Positions 1 to 7,631 of a DNA stretch of 64,000 nucleotides are shown piece by piece. The DNA comes from Brevibacterium mcbrellneri ATCC 49030 (GTDB lineage: Bacteria > Actinomycetota > Actinomycetes > Actinomycetales > Brevibacteriaceae): NCBI RefSeq assembly GCF_000178455.1, contig NZ_ADNU01000043.1, positions 1 to 64,000 of the forward strand. Direction: 5' to 3'. Numbering within the stretch: position 1 is the first letter of the stretch; each line of letters starts with the position of its first letter. Below the pieces are notes generated by a model. That model was not told the origin of the DNA, did no database searches, and was given only the letters and a program-made list of their open reading frames with translations. The position numbers were made by a program, and so were the translations under genes.

Positions 1-451
1 GGAGCGTTGTATAGAACCGGTGCTGAACTGCTCCAACAACATCGTAGACAAAGTCGACTGGGCTCGCACTCCTGGCTAAACCGAGGATTACCAACTTGCC
101 GCCCGGGGAAACTAGACTACGTAACCTTTCCAGCACCCCTTCACAATCGGGTAAGTGGTGAACCGTTGCTACTGCAGTGACAAGATCGAACTGCTGTTCC
201 CCAAAGTCATGGATCATCACATCGCCATGCACCCACCTGATTCCATGCTCACGCCGACGCGCAATAGCTAGTACGTCATTACAGGCATCAATCGCCTTCA
301 CAATCAAGCCGCGAGCATTCAACGCTTGCGCCAATAGACTCTCACCACATCCCACATCGAGTGCGGTATGCACTGACGGTCGACAATGATCAAGAATCAG
401 TTTGTGATAGTGCCGATTATGGTTCCAACCATCCTGCGTTGATTCTTCCAC
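1..451 (-). CDS. Class I SAM-dependent methyltransferase (3' end cut by window edge)
   Basis: The reading frame runs off the left edge, so only about the first 150 residues are seen. It carries the Rossmann motif I LDVGCGES near residues 31-38, an acidic residue after strand 2 (KAIDA), a GDV segment, and the post-I/motif II pattern FDLVTAVATVHHLPD followed by SPGGKLVI, the standard layout of a small-molecule class I methyltransferase. The substrate cannot be told. The GTG at 451 is chosen because an in-frame TAG at 464-466, which is also the stop of the upstream antitoxin remnant, leaves no earlier start. It lies 12 bp downstream of the higA remnant on the same strand and may be cotranscribed with it. 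Confidence 0.8.
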   Translation of the reverse strand, partial: MEESTQDGWNHNRHYHKLILDHCRPSVHTALDVGCGESLLAQALNARGLIVKAIDACNDVLAIARRREHGIRWVHGDVMIHDFGEQQFDLVTAVATVHHLPDCEGVLERLRSLVSPGGKLVILGLARSASPVDFVYDVVGAVQHRFYTTL

Positions 452-463
452 TCCGGATTCACG

Positions 464-761
464 CTACCTGGTGCGGTCTATCGATTTAACCTGATCAGCA
501 ATCGCTTCGCTCTCTACTTCGAGGTTGTATTGCGACTGCAGATTGAGCCAGAACTGCGGCTCCACTCCAAAGTATCGCCCCAAACGCGACGCCGTGTCAG
601 CAGTGATGGCGCGCTTGCCATGCACTATCTCGTTGATCCGCCTCGGTGGGACACCTATGGGCACAGAAAGCTTGTGCCACGTGGATGCCGAATTCTTCAA
701 TGAATTCCTCCGTCAGAATCTCTCCCGGGTGAGCCGGAGGGCGATTGTCGGTGGTAGTCAA
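464..761 (-). pseudogene. higA: HigA-family antitoxin, broken by a frameshift
   Basis: Two reading frames together spell an XRE-type HigA antitoxin. The frame starting at TTG 761 gives TTTDNRPPAHPGEILTEEF and ends in scrambled sequence. A second frame then gives KLSVPIGVPPRRINEIVHGK, followed by AITADTASRLGRYFGVEPQFWLNLQ, which contains the helix-turn-helix and the family's diagnostic tail. The shift falls near 680-690, just after EEFGI. HigA normally neutralises the HigB mRNA interferase and represses the higBA promoter. No higB reading frame is present upstream, where an ABM-domain gene lies instead, so this is an orphan decayed antitoxin. A sequencing error is the alternative explanation. 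Confidence 0.75.
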
Positions 762-1053
762 CCATCTCAGCCTCCTCTGGCCTCGCAATGGTGTAGTCAC
801 ATGGAATATGCGATGTTGCGTGACCCCACTCACTCGCTTTAACCCGCGCTTGGTGTGAATCGAACGATGCTTGATCAGTGGATTGTTCTGACACATTCCA
901 TACGAGCGGGTCGTCAGATTGAGTGACCTCGAAGCGCAGACACCCGGGTTCATCACGAGAGAGCTCAACGTGCTTTGGAAGGAACCGTTCAACGCTCGAA
1001 ACATCACTAACGTCCTTGCAGATCAGGGTGCCGTTCAGCTCGATCGTGCTCAT
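697..1053 (-). CDS. Antibiotic biosynthesis monooxygenase (ABM/YgiN-like) domain protein
   Basis: Residues 1-90 have the look of a single ABM ferredoxin-like domain: a first strand ELNGTLICKD, a helix with ERFLPKHVELSRDEPGCLRFEV, then VWNVSEQSTDQASFDSHQARVKASEW. Such proteins act as cofactor-free quinol monooxygenases or dimeric small-molecule-binding proteins. The last 29 residues (ARPEEAEMVDYH onward) run through the higA start in another frame and do not look like ABM sequence. The original stop was therefore probably lost and the C-terminus is read-through. The ATG at 1053 lies only about 30 bp beyond a ychF 3'-tail remnant. The substrate is unknown. Confidence 0.65.
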   Translation of the reverse strand: MSTIELNGTLICKDVSDVSSVERFLPKHVELSRDEPGCLRFEVTQSDDPLVWNVSEQSTDQASFDSHQARVKASEWGHATSHIPCDYTIARPEEAEMVDYHRQSPSGSPGRDSDGGIH

Positions 1054-1082
1054 AGAACACCTTCGCTAAAAGTCAGACGTTG

Positions 1083-1112
1083 TCACACATTAAACCAGAA
1101 CTCCACTGCGTT
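1083..1112 (-). repeat. ychF 3'-end remnant 1 (about 30 bp)
   Basis: Read on the minus strand, this stretch encodes NAVEFWFNV followed by a stop. It matches the last codons of intact ychF (DVVEFRFNV-stop at 12100-12126) over about 25 bp with a few mismatches. Nothing else of ychF is present around it. It resembles an attachment-site duplicate left by insertion at the ychF 3' end. Confidence 0.55.
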
Positions 1113-1298
1113 CCGCAGCCAAGTAACCTGTGACGTCCTCATCACGCGTCGCGACGTTAGTTCTCGAACATAGGTTATCCTTGCACTAACTGGCCCCGCC
1201 CCAGCCATGAGCACATCTATGGCTAGTGGGCATAGTCGCCCGCTCCGATGCAGAACTACCCACTTGCGCCAATCGCCACTACCTAGTAGGTGAACATA

Positions 1299-2465
1299 AT
1301 GACGACCAACGACGCAATCAACACTTCCGATACGCCCACAGATAAAGATCGGCAATCGCACCACGATGAACTCCATAAGTTTGTTTCATCCAACAAAACT
1401 AGTGTCCAACTGGCCACCAGCTACGTACTTGAATGCTTCGGTCGATCGCGCCGTGGAGCCATCGTCAACCGTCGGATCAATGAGTGGCTCGCGGAGAACC
1501 AATTGGAAATGTTCCCGGATATCAGTTCAGCCGACTATTACGGCGACGTCGAGATCCGACGCCTCTCCTCGGACTCCGAACCGCAAACGCCAAAGCCTGA
1601 TATATCGTCAAACGAATCCGCCTCAGAGAAATCGGCAGTGGGTGGCTGGGTTTTGTCTTCCTTAAAGAGTGACGCCGATGAGCTAGATAGCCTTCAGTAC
1701 GGGGACTCAGTAAGCGACGCGATTGAACTAATGCAACAACGAAATCGCACCAAGTTGCCACTCTTCTTCTCGAAGAACGACAGGTCGACTCTCATCGGTA
1801 CGGTGACCATCTCGGACCTCACCTTTGACAAAGTATCCGACCAGACGAAACTTATTAATGTGGCCACAACCCAGGTTCCAGTAGTAGGAACGAATGAGAA
1901 GCTTTTCGACTGGGTCTCGACCATTCTTCAGCACGGATTTATCTACGGAAAAAACGCAAGAAACGAGATCGTACAGATCTACACTACGTGGGACCTAGCG
2001 ACCCATCTAAACTCGATCGCCGCAATGTTCCTGCGCGCTAACGAGATCGAAGAGCTTCTACGGGGGGTTCTCGCGGATGTTCCGGAAGCGAAGCTCAAGA
2101 AGGCCATAGCCATAAAGAAGGGCCCACTGACAGACGTGTATATAGACACAGAACAAAGCATTACACTAACAAAGGAAGAAGTTGACGCCAGCGGGCCAGA
2201 TGACTCCGAGAAGTCGTATGCGCAAAAGCTAACGTTTGCGGACTACATCAAGGCCGTAGCTGACGACACGATATGGTCTGAGGTGTTTCGCGTGGGTCGC
2301 ATCTCCGACGAGGACAAGCCACGATGCATCCGAAGCCTGAACGATGCTCGCCTCGCACGTAACCGTGTGATGCATTTCAATCGATCTGAAATACCTGAAG
2401 ACATGATTCCATCATTCGAGGCCTTGGCAGTGTGGTTGCGCCAGATAATGCAGTCGAAATCTTAG
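1299..2465 (+). CDS. CBS-domain protein with C-terminal HEPN-like RNxxxH motif
   Basis: 388 residues. The ATG at 1299 is preferred over the GTG at 1290 because AGTAGG lies 7 bp ahead of it. Residues 1-125 are of unknown type and end in a polar, Ser/Glu-rich linker. Roughly residues 128-232 resemble a CBS pair: each half has a helix with DAIELMQQRNRTKLPLF or KLFDWVSTILQHGF, then a hydrophobic strand and a (V/I)-x-DL or TTWDLA end. The last 100 residues are helical and contain RNRVMHF at about 354-360, which fits the RNxxxH catalytic motif of HEPN ribonucleases. CBS pairs bind adenosyl nucleotides, so a nucleotide-gated RNase is a possible reading, but this is inference. It stands alone in an accreted segment. 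Confidence 0.6.
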   Translation: MTTNDAINTSDTPTDKDRQSHHDELHKFVSSNKTSVQLATSYVLECFGRSRRGAIVNRRINEWLAENQLEMFPDISSADYYGDVEIRRLSSDSEPQTPKPDISSNESASEKSAVGGWVLSSLKSDADELDSLQYGDSVSDAIELMQQRNRTKLPLFFSKNDRSTLIGTVTISDLTFDKVSDQTKLINVATTQVPVVGTNEKLFDWVSTILQHGFIYGKNARNEIVQIYTTWDLATHLNSIAAMFLRANEIEELLRGVLADVPEAKLKKAIAIKKGPLTDVYIDTEQSITLTKEEVDASGPDDSEKSYAQKLTFADYIKAVADDTIWSEVFRVGRISDEDKPRCIRSLNDARLARNRVMHFNRSEIPEDMIPSFEALAVWLRQIMQSKS

Positions 2466-2690
2466 CGAGAGTCAACAGCTGAATCGCATTCTGAAGGCCC
2501 ACTTCGAACCCTTTCCATATTGCACAGAGGAAATTGATCCCGCGGGCCAGATCCCTTCCCCCTCCAGGCAGAGTCAACGGATCTTCGGCGTTTTCGCTCA
2601 GCCGGATCCGGACGCATTCTCACAGTCAGTTACGGAACGAAAATAGATTCAGCACGGTTCCCACTGCCACCAAAACTCTTCCCGCCGAAG

Positions 2691-3665
2691 TTAATTACCA
2701 GCTTCTAACCGCCGGCGCAGCTCGACCTCGTCCTGATCACTAAGCCCTGCTAGCCTCTCGACACTCCGCTCTTCCTCGTACCGCATAGCGTCCGCCAGTG
2801 TCTCCTTCAACGGGCGAACGTGTAGTCCGGCTTCGTACGCGGCTTTACACTCGAGCAACGCGATGTTGCGCCACTGCGGGCCGGGGACCCACAACGGCAG
2901 CGACTTCGGTCCCATCCATGGGTTCACTTCGAACGCAAGTAGCTCTTCGTCGGGGACATGTCGCGCCGTCGCCCGCGATGCAGTGAGATCGCGGGAAATC
3001 GTATACACCTCCGCCAATGTGGCGGCGTGGCCGGTCGCGTTGAATGTTCCCTCCCGAGCGACCTCCGCAGATTCGACGATCCAGTCAGCCAGGTCCTCCG
3101 CATCGATCATGGCGATGGGGAACTTCGGGTCCGGAACAATGACATCGTCGCCCGTTGGGTGCGCGAAGCGCCACGGGTAGTAACCGCTGCGTCCTGTGCC
3201 ATCACCGTAGCCTGCGATCAGACCGGGACGCACAATCATCACCGATCCACTGACAGCCCGATAAGCCGCTTCGCAGGCGGACTTGGCCGCCGGATACTGT
3301 TCCATGCTCTCCATGGCGTCGAGATCTAGCGGCTCGACCACAGGATCGGACTCGGCAGAGATTCTCCCCTGATCCGCGTACACGCTGCTCGAAGATACAA
3401 ACACACGGTGCTTAGCTTGGAGTTTCGTGGCTGCGTCCCGCGCGTGCTTAGGCTGACTCGTCAGATCGACGACCGCATCCCAGGACCGCGTGGCAACCTT
3501 GTCATACGCATCTTCACGGTCACGGTCTGAACCAACAAACTCGACCCCAGCGGCTGGCTCCCCCGTGCCTCGTGCGAGGCACGTGACGCGGTGCCTCCGT
3601 GCAAGCGCAACACGTGCGATGTGTCGTCCAAGAAAACCTGTACCACCAAGCAACAAAATATCCAT
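2691..3665 (-). CDS. NAD-dependent epimerase/dehydratase family protein
   Basis: 324 residues from the ATG at 3665. The N-terminus MDILLLGGTGFLGRHIA holds the GxxGxxG nucleotide-binding loop at residues 7-13. A downstream VVDLTSQPKHARDAATKL, VSSSSVYAD and YPAAK supply the extended SDR core with a YxxxK catalytic pair. Longer upstream reading (to 3719) has no sensible start context. The protein resembles isoflavone-reductase/UDP-sugar-epimerase-like actinobacterial reductases of unknown substrate. It begins about 130 bp beyond the larger ychF 3' remnant and runs in the same direction, with no partner gene beside it. Confidence 0.8.
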   Translation of the reverse strand: MDILLLGGTGFLGRHIARVALARRHRVTCLARGTGEPAAGVEFVGSDRDREDAYDKVATRSWDAVVDLTSQPKHARDAATKLQAKHRVFVSSSSVYADQGRISAESDPVVEPLDLDAMESMEQYPAAKSACEAAYRAVSGSVMIVRPGLIAGYGDGTGRSGYYPWRFAHPTGDDVIVPDPKFPIAMIDAEDLADWIVESAEVAREGTFNATGHAATLAEVYTISRDLTASRATARHVPDEELLAFEVNPWMGPKSLPLWVPGPQWRNIALLECKAAYEAGLHVRPLKETLADAMRYEEERSVERLAGLSDQDEVELRRRLEAGN

Positions 3666-3798
3666 GCCACCAGTCAAGCATCGCGGCGCCTTTCGCGCGA
3701 GCGACTTCGCTCTCGGCATAGCCGGGCTAGATTCAAAGGTCAGAGCGGAACCAATCCCACCTGTTCTCCACTTGCAGCACTACTTCTGACGAGCAGGT

Positions 3799-4247
3799 TT
3801 ATACGTTAAACCTGAACTCGACCACGTCGCCGTCGGCCATAACGTAGTCCTTGCCTTCCATACGGACCTTGCCGGCGGCTTTCGCCTCGGCCATCGAACC
3901 CAGTTCATCCAGGTCTTCAAAGGACACGATCTCAGCCTTAATGAAGCCCTTCTGGAAGTCAGGGTGAATGACGCCGGCCGCCTCGGGAGCGGCCCATCCC
4001 TTACGGATAGTCCACGCACGAGCCTCCTTGGGGCCCGCAGTCAGGTAAGTCTGCAAGCCAAGCGTGTCGAAGCCAACGCGCGCCAGCTTGTCCAAACCAG
4101 GCTCATCCTGCCCAGTGGATTCGAGCATTTCGGCGGCTTCTTCAGGATCAAGCTCAATGAGCTCCGCTTCAAACTTCGCGTCCAAGAAAATCGCCTCAGC
4201 TGGCGCAACGAGTTCGCGCATCTTCGCCTGCATGGCTTCGTCGGCCA
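3799..4247 (-). pseudogene. ychF: ychF 3' fragment (diverged allele, about 450 bp)
   Basis: This is the last 149 codons of YchF, from LADEAMQAKMREL to DVVEFRFNV-stop, lacking the whole GTPase domain. Aligned by eye with 12100-12548 it differs at about 35 of 449 positions, nearly all synonymous (two or three amino-acid changes). It is therefore an allele from a related genome rather than a recent copy of the resident gene. The 5' break lies inside the sequence tcggccagc, where it joins the LLM oxidoreductase remnant running the other way. No function is expected. Confidence 0.85.
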
Positions 4248-5222
4248 GCGCGGGCCATCTGCGGAAAGATCGCCAAGACTCATCTGGAGGTCGCCCAGGC
4301 CGCGGACAAAATCGGCGTGAACAACGCGCCCTTCCGTGTCCACCGCTTTGTGCCGCGGGCCTCCGCCCCGATGCCGCTGCTGGGTGCTGTCGCGGCCACA
4401 ACCAATCACATCGAGGTTGGCACCGGGGTCATCGACATGCGCTATGCAAACCCGCTCCACCTCGCCGAAGAGGCCGCATCGCTGTACCACATTTCCGGTG
4501 GCCGCGTGGCGCTAGGCGTTTCACGCGGCGCCCCCGAGGTGGCTGACCGCGGCTGGGAGGCCTTCGGCTACAAGGGCGAAGCTCCCAACGGCGCGGACGT
4601 GGCACGCGCCCACCTCGAGGCGTTCATGGCTTCAGTGGACGGCAACGGGTTCGCCACCGCCGCACCGCTGGACCGGCAGTACCCCAACATGTTCCATCCC
4701 GGCTCCGCCCTGCCGGTCTTCCCCATGGCGCCAGAGCTGCGCAAACACATTTTCTACGGCTCCGGCACCCACACCTCGGCGGAACAGGCCGCCAAGGACA
4801 GGCTTAACCTAATGTCCTCCACCCTGATTTCCGCGACCACCGCCGAGACCCTGGGCGAAATCCAGGCGGATCAGATCAGCCGCTACCGCGCCGCATGGAA
4901 GGAGGCGGGCCACGATTGGACGCCGCGCGTGTCGGTGTCTCGCTCTATCTTCCCCATCGTCGACGGCGCGGACATGCAGTTGTTCGGCATGCAGGCCTCC
5001 GGCTCCGACCAGGTGGGCACGCTGCCTGACGTCGGCGCCTCCACCTTCGGCCGCACCTACGCCGCCGTCATGTCCGCCGACACCCTGCTCATCACCATCC
5101 CCGCCGGGATGGGCGTGGACGTCAACGTGAATATCTTGGACAACTTCACCACGCATGTCGCCCCCGCGTTGGGTTGGCAGCCAAACCGCGAAAGCCCAGT
5201 TACCGGCTATCCCATCGCCTAA
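4248..5222 (+). pseudogene. LLM-class flavin-dependent oxidoreductase, 5'-truncated
   Basis: Reading frame 0 from about 4266 encodes KIAKTHLEVAQAADKIGVNN, continues through VGTGVIDMRYANPLHLAEEA and GRVALGVSRG, and ends THVAPALGWQPNRES, the bacterial luciferase-like (LLM) TIM-barrel family. Only the first approximately 20-30 residues are missing; a second copy at 8803 preserves them (MKAFGLLSSGHYA). A one-base deletion relative to that copy sits at gcggaaagatc (4261-4270). An internal GTG at 4317 opens 301 codons to the stop, so a shortened protein could still be made, but it lacks the first barrel strand. The 5' end is fused head-to-head to the ychF fragment. Confidence 0.8.
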
Positions 5223-5270
5223 TTCCCGCAGGTCGCAAGCTCTTCGCTTCAATGTCAGTTCAGTGTGTTT

Positions 5271-5301
5271 TGAATAGTTCAGTATTGGCTGTATAGTTCA
5301 G
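5271..5301 (+). promoter_or_regulatory. Probable CmtR operator/promoter region
   Basis: Directly upstream of cmtR, the nonamer ATAGTTCAG occurs twice (5274-5282 and 5293-5301), 19 bp apart. The first copy is part of TGAATAGTTCA, an imperfect palindrome. ArsR/SmtB repressors usually autoregulate through such AT-rich dyads, so this is the likely operator of cmtR-cadA. No binding data are available. Confidence 0.5.
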
Positions 5302-5304
5302 CAC

Positions 5305-5664
5305 ATGCTGACTATTGCTTCACGCCTCGATGTCATGAACCGGCTCGGCCGGGCCATGGCGGATCCGACGCGCTCCAGAATCCTGATGACTCTACTCGAC
5401 GGCCCGAGCTACCCGGCTGTGCTTTCGCGCGACCTGGACCTGACCCGCTCGAACGTCTCGAACCACCTGACCTGCTTGCGTGACTGCGGCATCGTCGTCG
5501 CCGAGCCGGAGGGCCGCAAGACCCGCTACGAAATCGCCGATCCGCACCTCGCGGCAGCGCTCAAGGCGCTAGTGAACGCGACGTTGACTGTCGACGAAAA
5601 CGCCCCGTGCATCGACCCTGAATGCTCGGTGCCCGGCTGCGGCGAGAAAGGTGCGGAGGCATGA
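5305..5664 (+). CDS. cmtR: CmtR-type ArsR/SmtB metal-sensing repressor
   Basis: 119 residues, close to the roughly 118 of mycobacterial CmtR. The winged HTH is clear: RLGRAMADPTRSRILMTLLDG followed by LSRDLDLTRSNVSNHLTCLRDCGIV. The recognition-helix cysteines TCLRDC (about residues 56 and 60) match the CmtR metal ligands. Further cysteines in the C-terminal tail (PCIDPECSVPGC) can supply the third ligand. CmtR represses a Cd(II)/Pb(II) efflux ATPase and releases DNA on metal binding. The stop overlaps the ATG of cadA (ATGA), so the two are translationally coupled. Confidence 0.88.
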   Translation: MLTIASRLDVMNRLGRAMADPTRSRILMTLLDGPSYPAVLSRDLDLTRSNVSNHLTCLRDCGIVVAEPEGRKTRYEIADPHLAAALKALVNATLTVDENAPCIDPECSVPGCGEKGAEA

Positions 5665-7553
5665 GTTCAGCATGTGGATGCGAACACGAACCAGCCACGG
5701 AAATCGAAGATCTCGATCGGCCATGGTGGAAGGACCCCGAACTACTGCTACCGATCTTCTCTGGCGTAGCCCTCGGTATAGGCCTGGCGCTGGACTGGGC
5801 CGGATTGGAGACACCCGCGACAATACTGTTCTGGGTCGGCCTGCTGCTAGGGGCGTATACGTTCGCGCCTGGAGCGATCCGGAACCTTGTCACAAAGCGC
5901 AAGCTCGGCATTGGGTTGCTGATGACGATCAGCGCGGTCGGCGCGGTGATCCTCGGCTTCGTCGGAGAGGCCGCGGCTCTAGCGTTCCTGTACTCGATCG
6001 CTGAGGCACTGGAGGACAAGGCGATGGACCGGGTCCAGGGCGGACTGCGGGCACTGTTGAAGTTGGTGCCGCAGACCGCGACGGTGCTGCGCGACGGCAC
6101 GGCGGTCGAGGTCGCAGCGAAGGACCTCGTGGTTGGCGAGCTGATGCTCGTTCGCCCCGGGGAGCGGATCCCCACGGACGGCATCATTCGTTCCGGACGC
6201 TCCAGCCTTGACACTTCAGCGATCACCGGAGAATCCATTCCGGAGGAGGTCGCACCCGGCGACGAGGTGCCCGCGGGAGCGATCAACTCCGCCGGTGTGC
6301 TGGAGGTCGAGACGACCGCAGCTGGAACGGACAACTCGCTGACCACACTCGTGGACCTGGTCGAGCAGGCACAGGCGGAAAAGGGCGACCGCGCCCGGAT
6401 CGCCGACCGGATTGCCCGGCCCCTAGTGCCCGGGGTGATGATCCTGGCGGTGCTGGTCGGTGTGATTGGCTCGCTGCTGGGCGACCCCGAGACGTGGATC
6501 ACCCGTGCACTGGTGGTCCTGGTCGCAGCGTCGCCGTGCGCGTTGGCAATCTCCGTGCCGCTGACGGTCGTGGCCGCGATCGGCGCGGCCAGCCAGTTTG
6601 GCGTGGTCATCAAGTCCGGCGCGGCGTTCGAGCGGCTCGGCGGCATCCGTCACCTGGCGGTGGACAAAACCGGAACCCTCACCCGCAACCAGCCCGAGGT
6701 TACCGGCGTAGTCCCGGCAGTGGGATTCGATCGGGCGCGGGTGCTTGCCTTCGCGGCGGCAGTTGAGCAGCAATCGACGCACCCCCTCGCCGCAGCTATC
6801 GTGGCAGCGGTGCCCGAAGCGCCCGACGCCCAGGACATCAGCGAGGAAGCCGGGCATGGCATCGGCGGCACCGTCGAAGGCCGACGGGTGCTGGTGGGTA
6901 GCCCCCGGTGGATCGACGCCGGGCCACTGAATGCAGACGTTAAGCGCATGGAGTCCGAGGGCCAAACCTGCGTCCTTGTCACCGTCGATGACGCCCTCGC
7001 CGGGGCGATCGGGGTCCGTGACGAGCTGCGGCCAGAGGTGCCCGAAGCTGTGCAGACCTTGCATGCTAACGACGTGAAAGTGAGCATGCTCACCGGCGAC
7101 AACACTCGCACCGCCCGGGCGCTGGCTGAAATCGCCGGGATCGACGACGTGCGCGCCGAGCTACGCCCGGAGGACAAGGCAAGCATCGTCGCCGAGCTCT
7201 CCTCCAAGACGCCGACGGCGATGATCGGCGACGGCATCAACGACGCGCCGGCACTGGCGGGCGCGACGGTGGGTATAGCGATGGGAGCGACCGGCTCTGA
7301 CGCCGCGATCGAGTCCGCTGACGTCGCCTTCACCGGCCACGACCTCCGGCTGATCCCGCAGGCACTGAAGCACGCTCGCCGAGGCAGCAGGATCATCAAC
7401 CAGAACATCGTGCTGTCTCTGGCTATCATCATCGTGTTGATGCCGCTGGCGATCAGCGGCGTGCTGGGCTTGGCCGCCGTCGTGTTGGTTCACGAGGTCG
7501 CTGAAGTTATCGTGATTTTGAACGGCCTGCGGGCTGCGCAAGCGAAGCGCTGA
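5661..7553 (+). CDS. cadA: Heavy-metal-translocating P1B-type ATPase (Cd/Pb/Zn efflux)
   Basis: 630 residues from the ATG at 5661, which overlaps the cmtR stop; the longer in-frame extension lies inside cmtR. Seen in order: a short N-terminus with CGC but no HMA domain, TM helices, the actuator motif TGES, the transmembrane metal motif SPC (in AASPCALAIS, in place of CPC), the phosphorylation site DKTGTLT, the HP-type loop (QQSTHPLA), TGDN, and GDGINDAPAL. The last helix has HEVAEVIVILNG. The SPC motif and CmtR pairing resemble mycobacterial CtpG-like pumps rather than classical CadA. Export of Cd(II), possibly Pb(II) or Co(II), across the membrane is inferred. Confidence 0.87.
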   Translation: MSSACGCEHEPATEIEDLDRPWWKDPELLLPIFSGVALGIGLALDWAGLETPATILFWVGLLLGAYTFAPGAIRNLVTKRKLGIGLLMTISAVGAVILGFVGEAAALAFLYSIAEALEDKAMDRVQGGLRALLKLVPQTATVLRDGTAVEVAAKDLVVGELMLVRPGERIPTDGIIRSGRSSLDTSAITGESIPEEVAPGDEVPAGAINSAGVLEVETTAAGTDNSLTTLVDLVEQAQAEKGDRARIADRIARPLVPGVMILAVLVGVIGSLLGDPETWITRALVVLVAASPCALAISVPLTVVAAIGAASQFGVVIKSGAAFERLGGIRHLAVDKTGTLTRNQPEVTGVVPAVGFDRARVLAFAAAVEQQSTHPLAAAIVAAVPEAPDAQDISEEAGHGIGGTVEGRRVLVGSPRWIDAGPLNADVKRMESEGQTCVLVTVDDALAGAIGVRDELRPEVPEAVQTLHANDVKVSMLTGDNTRTARALAEIAGIDDVRAELRPEDKASIVAELSSKTPTAMIGDGINDAPALAGATVGIAMGATGSDAAIESADVAFTGHDLRLIPQALKHARRGSRIINQNIVLSLAIIIVLMPLAISGVLGLAAVVLVHEVAEVIVILNGLRAAQAKR

Positions 7554-7631
7554 GCCACACTTTCGTCCAGCGCGCTGGCTCTCCAATGCGGATCTTGGAA
7601 GGATCGAGCTGCTCAGGGACCAAGCGTCATC

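Noticed and set aside
5561-6646. Minus-strand frame of 361 codons opposite cadA
   Set aside because: Ser/Thr/Pro-rich antisense shadow; the plus strand carries all P-type ATPase motifs.
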